A stretch of DNA of 5,131 bases from an uncultured bacterium (GTDB lineage: Bacteria > Bacillota_I > Bacilli_A > RF39 > UBA660), in contig CAJMOW010000103.1 of assembly GCA_905215145.1 (NCBI GenBank), forward strand, positions 1-5,131. Reading direction: 5' to 3'. The notes under the pieces are model-generated. The model was given only the letters and a program-made list of their open reading frames with translations. It did no database searches and had not been told where the DNA came from. A program made the position numbers and the translations under genes. Of the stretch, positions 1 through 4,360 are shown one piece after another. Every line of letters starts with the position of its first letter. The stretch's first letter is position 1.

Positions 1-1451
1 CTATAAATTTCTTTTAATGAATTTTTATATTCTTCAATTGTTATGGCATTGTGTATTACTCCAATAGATAATGCTAAATAATATGAATTTTCAACCACAG
101 GAATATTATCCATTTTACATTGAACAAAGTTTATATTTGAACTATGATCAAACATCTCTTGATATTTATCAATTGCTAATACATTTGCTTTCATTTGATG
201 TAAATATTTGGAATATCTTCCACCACCACATCCTATATCGATACACTTTTTATCAGACACATTTAAAGCATCAATTTGATCCGTAATATATTTTGATGGC
301 TTTCGTGTTCTGAATGACTCTCCAACATTTTCGTTTTCCCAAAAACATTGTGCATTAGAAAATTTAGAAACTATATATTTGGTATTACAAACAGATGATT
401 CAATTACTTTTAAATCTAATTTTTCCATAAATTCTTTACATTTCTTTTTTTGATTTTCATTCTTCACTAATGCAAAGAATGCAGGACCAACAGAAGACAA
501 TGCCAAAAATTCACAGTAATTATTTTCATAAAGTTTTCTTATTTTATCACTAATATTCATTAATCCGTCGTAAACAAATGAACAATTTTCATTACTTCCC
601 ATATTAAATCTATAATCAAATACAACATCAGCCAATTCTTTTATATTACCATTAGCCATATCTGGTAATGCTTTGTGTAGTAAATCGTATGCTATTTTTT
701 CAGCATATTCTTCGCCAGTCTTTTTAAACTTCCATAAATTTTTTTCTTCTAATTCCATTAATACTTTAGCATCTTTTTGAACGAAATCATTTGGAAAGCC
801 TATTAATACTTCCGATTCGTATTTCATTTTAGCAATGGCAGTTGATTTACCAGCGATAATTATAATACCTTCTTCAGTTAGTCCATTAGTAGCACCACCG
901 CCAATACATTGAACTACTTTTAAATTTTCTTCATCATTGTCAGAAATTTCTTCTCCGTGGTTGGATGCTAAATATTTAATTAAATCTTTATCATTAATTG
1001 GACAGGAATATAATTCATTAATGGCAGAAGCAACAGCAGATATTGTAGAACTGCTTGAACCAAAGCCACAATGTTTTGGTATATCATTATCATCAACATC
1101 AATATCTAATGAAGGAAAAACATTTAAAGCATTACACATTAATAAGTAAGAATGCTTTACTAAAACTTTTCTTTTTGTTCGGTTGGAAATATTTATTTGT
1201 CCTCCACTTTCATTTTTTACAGTTATTTTAACCTTTATAAACTTTTTTAAAGATATTACTACCTCACCCGGAGTAAAAACCATACTATCATTATAACAAA
1301 CTGCGGCTGGGTTTATAGCCATCGCATCTAGTCTACATGGGTATTCAATTTCAACTTCTTGTTTATTTAATATTACTGGCATATTTACTTTAGCATTAAA
1401 TCTATTAAATATGTATCCAGCCTTTATAATTGGAAATTTTTCTTCTTTCAT
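1..1451 (-). CDS. GHMP-kinase-like (beta-RFAP synthase type) / SAM-methyltransferase fusion, 3' end outside window
   Basis: Seen: an unbroken frame of 483 codons from an ATG at 1451 to the left edge, with no stop, so the C-terminus is missing. An AAGGTGAT Shine-Dalgarno lies at 1456-1463; the only nearby upstream ATG (1473-1475) is followed directly by TAA. Residues 1 to about 365 look like a GHMP-family domain. The ATP-binding motif is IPKHCGFGSSSST (124-136), with the histidine before the glycine loop that beta-ribofuranosylaminobenzene-5'-phosphate synthase-like members show. There is a glycine-rich CIGGGATNG (182-190) and a C-terminal SSVGPAFFALVK (319-330). After a short linker, a class I methyltransferase follows: motif I IDIGCGGGRYSK (404-415), an acidic motif II residue at D428, and SIGVIHNA near 462-469. 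Known: GHMP enzymes phosphorylate or condense small molecules with ATP or PRPP; class I methyltransferases use S-adenosylmethionine. Inferred: a bifunctional cytosolic enzyme modifying one small substrate, which I cannot name. It is third in the unit starting at 2240, behind a terminator-like hairpin. Confidence 0.8.
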   Translation of the reverse strand, partial: MKEEKFPIIKAGYIFNRFNAKVNMPVILNKQEVEIEYPCRLDAMAINPAAVCYNDSMVFTPGEVVISLKKFIKVKITVKNESGGQINISNRTKRKVLVKHSYLLMCNALNVFPSLDIDVDDNDIPKHCGFGSSSSTISAVASAINELYSCPINDKDLIKYLASNHGEEISDNDEENLKVVQCIGGGATNGLTEEGIIIIAGKSTAIAKMKYESEVLIGFPNDFVQKDAKVLMELEEKNLWKFKKTGEEYAEKIAYDLLHKALPDMANGNIKELADVVFDYRFNMGSNENCSFVYDGLMNISDKIRKLYENNYCEFLALSSVGPAFFALVKNENQKKKCKEFMEKLDLKVIESSVCNTKYIVSKFSNAQCFWENENVGESFRTRKPSKYITDQIDALNVSDKKCIDIGCGGGRYSKYLHQMKANVLAIDKYQEMFDHSSNINFVQCKMDNIPVVENSYYLALSIGVIHNAITIEEYKNSLKEIY

Positions 1452-1478
1452 TTTTATCACCTTAAACCTTTACATTTG

Positions 1479-1526
1479 AAAAAAAGAGTATCAAAAGCTA
1501 AAATTGTTAACTAATTGATACTCTTT
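1479..1526 (-). terminator. Intrinsic terminator or attenuator before the fusion gene
   Basis: On the minus strand AAAGAGTATCAA (1526-1515) pairs perfectly over 12 bp with TTGATACTCTTT (1494-1483), and a run of seven U ends at 1479. The loop is 20 nt. The stem is poor in G+C (3 GC pairs), so termination may be partial. The stop codon of the small ORF (1513-1511) lies in the loop, one base past the left arm. The next start codon (1451) is 27 nt beyond the U-run, which leaves no room for a promoter. The fusion gene must therefore be reached by read-through or from a promoter further upstream. Confidence 0.7.
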
Positions 1527-1621
1527 AAATATTTTTTTAGGGGACAACAAAATAATTCATTTTTTGATGAATAAACGCTATCTTTTAATTTATATTTTAT
1601 TTTAATAACAAATTTACTCAT
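1511..1621 (-). CDS. Small lysine-rich protein, 36 residues, unknown function
   Basis: Seen: an ATG at 1621 with an excellent Shine-Dalgarno, AAGGAGGAC (1634-1626), then 36 codons and a TAG at 1513-1511. The product has nine lysines and only two acidic residues, so it is strongly basic. It begins MSKFVIKIKYKLK and carries a Cys-Cys-Pro at residues 25-27. It has no hydrophobic stretch long enough to span a membrane. The ribosome binding site starts only 3 nt after the stop of the GreA-like gene, so the two are co-transcribed and probably translated in succession. I recognise no family. It could be a small regulatory protein, a leader peptide whose translation keeps the overlapping hairpin open, or, more speculatively, a peptide substrate of the downstream enzyme. 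The strength and spacing of the ribosome binding site are the main reasons for believing it is translated. Confidence 0.65.
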   Translation of the reverse strand: MSKFVIKIKYKLKDSVYSSKNELFCCPLKKYLKSIN

Positions 1622-1637
1622 AATTGTCCTCCTTATA

Positions 1638-2186
1638 TTATCTAGTTTTTTTTCTTTGAATTCCACTTTCTAATTCTTTTTCAGAAATTTTTGATATAAT
1701 TTCTACATTGAAAACTCTACTTTCAACTTTATAACTTGCCTTTTCTCCAACTTTTTTATGGTAAACTGATTTACCCAATGGACTATTGATTGAAACTTCT
1801 TGAATACCACTCTTATCAGAAGTGTGTGCTCCTACAGAACCAACTAATTTAAATTCTAGTTCTTCACTATCATCAGGTCCAAAAATCATATCCACAGTAA
1901 CAATATCATTGACATCAACCAATGTATCATCATCGTGTTTTTCTACAATTTCGGCTCTCTCTAATTTTAGATAACATTCACGAAGTTGACCTAAAATCAT
2001 TCTTTCTTGCATATTTGCTTCATCAAAAGCAAAATTATCGTGCCATCCATCACCTACTGCACCAGAATAGGCCTCTCCTTTTTCTTTTCCATTTTTTGCA
2101 AGTTTTGCCTTTAATAAATCTATTTCTTCAAGTAATCTCTGATAGCCATCATTATCTAAATATAACTTTTCTTCATTATTTTTCAT
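1638..2186 (-). CDS. GreA/GreB-family transcription factor, variant form
   Basis: Known role: Gre factors enter the RNA polymerase secondary channel and stimulate cleavage of backtracked RNA. Seen: 182 residues, longer than the usual roughly 158 of GreA. Residues 8-82 fit the N-terminal antiparallel coiled coil (YLDNDGYQRLLEEIDLLK at the start, MILGQLRECYLKLERAEIVE at the end). The hairpin tip reads GDGWHDN (45-51) instead of the usual GDLSEN. D46 and D50 are candidates for the two acidic tip residues, one residue further apart than normal. The C-terminal FKBP-like half has SPLGKSV (135-141) and KKVGEK (144-149). The start at 2186 is preceded by an AAGGGGGG ribosome binding site (2203-2196). 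It is the first gene behind the promoter at 2247-2274. A family call is safe. Whether it is the housekeeping GreA or a paralogue (which the altered tip favours) is not settled. Confidence 0.85.
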   Translation of the reverse strand: MKNNEEKLYLDNDGYQRLLEEIDLLKAKLAKNGKEKGEAYSGAVGDGWHDNFAFDEANMQERMILGQLRECYLKLERAEIVEKHDDDTLVDVNDIVTVDMIFGPDDSEELEFKLVGSVGAHTSDKSGIQEVSINSPLGKSVYHKKVGEKASYKVESRVFNVEIISKISEKELESGIQRKKTR

Positions 2187-2246
2187 TTATTTATTCCCCC
2201 CTTCAAAGATTATTATTAAATAGATATTTGGTCTTACCGATTATTT

Positions 2247-2274
2247 ATTATATAGTTTTAAAAAGAAATGTCAA
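2247..2274 (-). promoter_or_regulatory. SigA-type promoter of the GreA-like operon
   Basis: On the minus strand TTGACA (2274-2269) and TATAAT (2252-2247) are both perfect consensus boxes, separated by 16 bp. The expected start of transcription is near 2240, giving a leader of about 54 nt. A run of seven A on the plus strand (2286-2292), T on the template of interest, lies just upstream and could act as an UP element. Confidence 0.88.
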
Positions 2275-2300
2275 TAGATTTTAGTAAAAAAAGTGGGATA

Positions 2301-2334
2301 TTTTGGATTTTTTTGTTATTTTTTTTAATTTTTT
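2301..2334. other. Phased T-tracts between divergent promoters
   Basis: Four T-runs (2301-2304, 2308-2314, 2319-2326, 2329-2334) have centres spaced about 8.5 to 11.5 bp apart, close to one helical turn. This is the pattern of intrinsically curved DNA. The tracts lie immediately upstream of the -35 box at 2336 and about 27 bp upstream of the -35 of the GreA-like operon. They may serve as an UP element or a site for a nucleoid protein. In a genome this AT-rich, part of the pattern could be chance. Confidence 0.4.
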
Positions 2335-2335
2335 G

Positions 2336-2364
2336 TTGCATTATGACTAATTTTATGTTATCAT
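2336..2364 (+). promoter_or_regulatory. Extended -10 promoter of the plus-strand RNA
   Basis: TTGCAT (2336-2341) is followed 17 bp later by TATCAT (2359-2364, one mismatch to TATAAT). A TGT (2356-2358) directly before the -10 makes an extended -10 element. Transcription would begin near 2371. The pairing of a promoter here with the strong terminator at 2448-2479 is what makes the RNA call persuasive. Confidence 0.65.
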
Positions 2365-2370
2365 TGACTT

Positions 2371-2479
2371 ATCAGATAGCACAAGTAGTATCGTGTTGAT
2401 TTGATTCAGTTGATGTAGTAATGTAGTATTTTCAACTGAGTAGTAGGATCGTCTGCTAGTATAGAGACGATTTTTTTTT
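2371..2479 (+). ncRNA. Candidate structured small RNA, about 109 nt, family not recognised
   Basis: Seen: no ORF; both ATGs inside (2413 and 2421) are followed directly by TAG. Base composition is about 36% G+C against about 18% in the 60 bases upstream (2281-2340), as expected of a folded RNA in AT-rich DNA. Three helices can be drawn. The 5' one pairs 2371-2374 with 2397-2400 and 2379-2382 with 2393-2396. The central one is 2405-2413 with 2432-2440, built on CAGTTGA/TCAACTG, with an 18-nt loop holding TGTAGTA twice. The third is the terminator stem. The wobble pairs in the first two (for example G2379-U2396 and U2405-G2440) pair as G-U only in the plus-strand RNA; on the other strand they would be A-C mismatches. 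GTAGTA-like motifs recur at 2384, 2414, 2422 and 2439. It lies tail-to-tail with the winged-helix gene. It might regulate in trans, act against the 3' region of that gene, or mark a folded single-strand origin or transfer site. None of these roles is shown. Confidence 0.6.
2448..2479 (+). terminator. Strong intrinsic terminator of the plus-strand RNA
   Basis: ATCGTCT (2448-2454) pairs with AGACGAT (2465-2471). The stem continues with CTA/TAG after one bulged G, closing a GTA loop. Nine T follow without a gap (2471-2479). On the minus strand the same hairpin is not followed by a U-run, so it would not terminate the winged-helix gene, which ends at 2484. Confidence 0.85.
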
Positions 2480-2483
2480 GTGC

Positions 2484-3263
2484 TTATCTTTCCATACTGG
2501 AATTATATAAATTTTCTAGTTCTTCCTCACTCCATAAATCTTCTATATTCATGTTAAGCTTATTTATATTACTAATAATTGCATTTTTAAAATATCCAAA
2601 CTTATTTTCTATTATATTACCATCTTCATCTTTAAAATCCCTTTTTATAACTCTTGGAACAATATAATGAATTATTTTTATTAAATCTTTATAAGAATTA
2701 CCATCCTGTAATAATTGTTCAAATAAACTATCATAATAGAAAATTTGAATATCGTCTTCTTTAATAAAACCTCTATTAATTAATTCTAAAGTTAAAATAT
2801 TATGTTCTTCTGGTATAAAAAAAGATGATATTTTGGTTTTATCATCTTTATCTATTTTTTTATTAGTATTTATTTTATTAGTATTTATTTGTGTTGTACT
2901 TTCCACACTTGGACTATCCAGATATGGATTTTCCATATCTGGATTATTTTCATCATGTTCATGTTCTTCAAAATGAGGTATTTCATATATAAAATAATTA
3001 TAATAGAAATATCCTTTTGCACCCCTAACTTTTTCAATTTTTACATAATGATATTCTTCTAACTCTCTAATTATTGATCTTATACCATCTCTACTTTCTT
3101 TGCTAATTGCACAAAGACCATCCATAGAATAGTCCCAATCGTCTGGTAATGACAACATAAAAGATAACATTCCTTTTGCTTTATATGATAAATTTCTGTC
3201 TCTTAAGTGATAATTACTCATAACAGTATAATTTTTATTCTTTTCTATTCTAAAAACTGACAT
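2484..3263 (-). CDS. Winged-helix replication-initiator / DnaD-like protein
   Basis: Seen: 259 residues from an ATG at 3263 with a near-ideal GGAGGTGA site (3277-3270). Residues 1-95 carry the pattern of the helix-turn-helix proteins found on Bacillota plasmids and integrative elements: FRIEKNKNYTVMSNYHLRD, then LSYKAKGMLSFMLSLP, a DDWDYSMDGL turn, and a recognition-helix-like SKESRDGIRSIIRELEE. A low-complexity acidic and Asn-rich linker follows (about 98-145), with two INTNK repeats (126-135). The C-terminal part (about 150-259) contains KFGYFKNAIISNINKLN (221-237), which resembles the C-terminal tail motif of DnaD-like domains. Known: such proteins bind origins or help load the replicative helicase. 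Inferred: a replication or maintenance protein of a mobile element. It follows the zinc-ribbon gene by 32 bp, across a terminator-like hairpin, and has no terminator of its own in sense orientation. Confidence 0.75.
   Translation of the reverse strand: MSVFRIEKNKNYTVMSNYHLRDRNLSYKAKGMLSFMLSLPDDWDYSMDGLCAISKESRDGIRSIIRELEEYHYVKIEKVRGAKGYFYYNYFIYEIPHFEEHEHDENNPDMENPYLDSPSVESTTQINTNKINTNKKIDKDDKTKISSFFIPEEHNILTLELINRGFIKEDDIQIFYYDSLFEQLLQDGNSYKDLIKIIHYIVPRVIKRDFKDEDGNIIENKFGYFKNAIISNINKLNMNIEDLWSEEELENLYNSSMER
2817..2849 (-). terminator. Terminator-like hairpin inside the winged-helix gene
   Basis: On the coding (minus) strand AAAGATGAT (2849-2841) pairs perfectly with ATCATCTTT (2829-2821), with an 11-nt loop and a run of seven U ending at 2817. 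It falls in codons for the unstructured linker (around residues 139-149). It could cause partial early termination when translation lags, or it may be a by-product of AT-rich coding. Confidence 0.35.
2861..2890. repeat. Perfect 15-bp tandem duplication in the linker
   Basis: TATTAGTATTTATTT occurs twice in direct succession (2861-2875 and 2876-2890). It is in frame and encodes the two INTNK pentapeptides of the winged-helix protein's linker. The unit length is a multiple of three, so gain or loss of a copy by slippage would change linker length without breaking the gene. Confidence 0.85.
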
Positions 3264-3279
3264 CTTATTTCACCTCCAC

Positions 3280-3307
3280 AAAAAAAAGAATCATATTAGA
3301 CTCTTTT
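3280..3307 (-). terminator. Terminator-like hairpin between the zinc-ribbon and winged-helix genes
   Basis: On the minus strand AAAAGAGTC (3307-3299) pairs with GATTCTTTT (3292-3284) over 9 bp with one G-U pair, and the U-run extends to 3280. The six-base loop starts with the TAA stop codon of the zinc-ribbon gene (3298-3296). The winged-helix gene's Shine-Dalgarno begins 2 nt after the U-run and its ATG 16 nt after it, so no promoter fits between them. As a DNA structure it is weak in G+C and probably leaky. Confidence 0.6.
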
Positions 3308-3931
3308 CATTTTTTTAAAAATATTATTCTTAAATACCCTAATAAAAGGCTCTATAAATATTTCCCAATTTTCAGGATATTCATCATATCCACCCCTTGA
3401 ATAAGTTTGTTCATTGTTAAATAAAATATAAATGTTCCATTTTATGTTATAATTAAAATAATTTTTTTCTTTTAATGGTTCCCAATTTAATAATCTTGAT
3501 TTATCAATTCCATATTGGATTTTTCTTTTTCGTGCTGGAGTTAATATTGATTCACACTCTTTAGTAAAATAATTGTGTTCAACATTATAATATGAATTAT
3601 CTTCATCAAATATTATTTCATATTTCCATCTATCTGAATTAGAATCAATTATAAATGTTAATCTTACTATATCTCCAACTATCAAATTAGATAAATAATA
3701 AAATGGCTTATGACAATTCATACAATATCTATCATAGCTTTTTCTTTTAACAGCAGTACCATCATAATTCATTGAATAATGTTGGTTAACATTAGACAAT
3801 ATTGCGGTACTATTTTTTATTCTATTATAATTACATTTGTCTGTGTATGATGACATTGTTGATTTTTTACAATCAGTACATACTATTTTTAAATTATTTA
3901 AACTATTACAGTAAGGACAATATACTTGCAT
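3296..3931 (-). CDS. Zinc-ribbon protein of unknown function
   Basis: Seen: 211 residues from the ATG at 3931, chosen because GGAGGAG (3944-3938) sits 6 nt upstream. An in-frame ATG at 3964 has no such site and lies on the far side of the -10 box. The N-terminus is a zinc ribbon, CPYC (5-8) and CTDC (18-21). A second possible metal site is CMNC (70-73), with C33, H74 or H51 as possible partners. The remaining roughly 130 residues are rich in aromatic residues and predicted to be largely beta (VRLTFIIDS, WKYEIIFDE, WNIYILFNN). They include SRGGYDEYPENWEIFIEPF (176-194). There is no signal peptide or membrane segment. I do not recognise the C-terminal domain. The gene has its own promoter (3955-3984) and precedes the winged-helix gene, so a role in regulation or DNA metabolism of the same element is likely but unproven. 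Confidence 0.7.
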   Translation of the reverse strand: MQVYCPYCNSLNNLKIVCTDCKKSTMSSYTDKCNYNRIKNSTAILSNVNQHYSMNYDGTAVKRKSYDRYCMNCHKPFYYLSNLIVGDIVRLTFIIDSNSDRWKYEIIFDEDNSYYNVEHNYFTKECESILTPARKRKIQYGIDKSRLLNWEPLKEKNYFNYNIKWNIYILFNNEQTYSRGGYDEYPENWEIFIEPFIRVFKNNIFKKMKRV

Positions 3932-3954
3932 TTTTGACTCCTCCATATCATTAA

Positions 3955-3984
3955 AATATAACAATAATTCAAAATTTAATGCAA
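3955..3984 (-). promoter_or_regulatory. Extended -10 promoter of the zinc-ribbon gene
   Basis: On the minus strand TTGCAT (3984-3979) and TATATT (3960-3955) are separated by 18 bp. A TGT directly precedes the -10 box. Transcription would start near 3948, leaving a leader of only about 17 nt that still holds the Shine-Dalgarno. The layout closely mirrors the promoter of the plus-strand RNA at 2336-2364. Confidence 0.55.
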
Positions 3985-4032
3985 TACTTATTTTTTATAA
4001 ATACCTCTAATCCCTTTATTTATCGGCATTTG

Positions 4033-4081
4033 TGCAGTTTTGATATACATTTTAGACTAGTCGAGTGCTATTGGAACTGCA
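4033..4081. other. Candidate recombination (attachment) site at the sigG break
   Basis: A 7-bp inverted repeat, TGCAGTT (4033-4039) and AACTGCA (4075-4081), brackets an 8-bp palindrome, GACTAGTC (4055-4062). The whole is 49 bp and almost symmetric around 4057-4058. This is the size and general form of sites used by large serine recombinases, and it sits where the sigG reading frame stops matching the family. The right half is sigG coding sequence; the left half would belong to the inserted DNA. No integrase gene is visible in the window. Confidence 0.35.
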
Positions 4082-4359
4082 TATGTAGAAAATTTAACTT
4101 CGTGTGATAAATCAAAATTATCTATTGCTTTTATTAAACCAATACATCCAATTTGAAATAAATCATTCATATTATCTGTTCTATTATTATATTTTTTTAA
4201 AATTGATAGTACCAATTTTAAGTTTCCTTCTACTAATTCTTCTTTTGCTTTAGTATCACCATTTTGATATTTTTTAAATAGTTCTATCATTTCATTGTTT
4301 GTCAAAACTTTAATATTCGCAGTATTCACGTTCGCAATTTCTACCTTGTGACGTGACAT
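4057..4359 (-). pseudogene. sigG: Truncated sporulation sigma factor SigG (5' part only)
   Basis: Known role: SigG is the late forespore RNA polymerase sigma factor, about 260 residues. Seen: 100 codons. The start at 4359 is chosen because the protein then begins MSRHKVEIANV, matching the SigG N-terminus (MSRNKVEI in B. subtilis, from memory), with AAAGGAGAT upstream (4374-4366). An ATG at 4377 would add six residues lying inside the ribosome binding site. Conserved sigma region 2 is present: EGNLKLVLSILKKYNNR (44-60), DLFQIGCIGLIKAIDNFD (66-83), HEVKFSTYAVP (86-96). After AVP the expected IIGEIRR is replaced by IALD and a TAG. Region 2.4 (-10 recognition) and all of regions 3 and 4 are missing, so the fragment cannot work as a sigma factor alone. 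Either an element interrupts sigG and the rest lies further left, possibly rejoined by excision, or this is a dead remnant. Confidence 0.85.
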
Positions 4360-4360
4360 A

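Noticed and set aside
71..286. Plus-strand open frame of 71 codons
   Set aside because: It is antisense to the methyltransferase part of the fusion gene, has no ribosome binding site, and its translation looks like random AT-rich sequence.
937..1149. Plus-strand open frame of 70 codons
   Set aside because: It runs opposite the GHMP domain, across the ATP-binding motif, which is clearly coding on the minus strand. No Shine-Dalgarno is present.
1483..1538. The 12-bp hairpin as a plus-strand terminator
   Set aside because: No plus-strand gene leads into it, and the T-run on that strand is interrupted by AAATA. The immediate U-run is on the minus strand.
1922..2284. Plus-strand open frame of 120 codons rich in Leu, His and Phe
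   Set aside because: It is the complement of the GreA-like gene and its promoter region. The composition is typical of an antisense frame, and the minus-strand gene has recognisable family motifs.
2378..2390. ATAGCAC followed by TAGT in the small RNA, also seen on the minus strand at the sigG break (about 4070-4058), as a shared recombination core
   Set aside because: Only seven contiguous bases match, and the spacing to TAGT differs (3 versus 5). This is within chance for AT-rich sequence.
2364..2392. Alternative promoter using TTGACT at 2364 as -35
   Set aside because: The sequence 17 bp downstream (AGTATC) is a poor -10, while TTGCAT with the extended -10 TGTTATCAT just upstream is much better.
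3929..3964. Earlier in-frame ATG at 3964 as the zinc-ribbon protein start
   Set aside because: It is upstream of the -10 box and has no ribosome binding site, whereas the ATG at 3931 has GGAGGAG at ideal distance.
3988..4050. Minus-strand 20-codon ORF between the sigG fragment and the zinc-ribbon gene
   Set aside because: There is no Shine-Dalgarno before its ATG (the upstream sequence is the palindrome and an A-run), and nothing in the peptide is recognisable.
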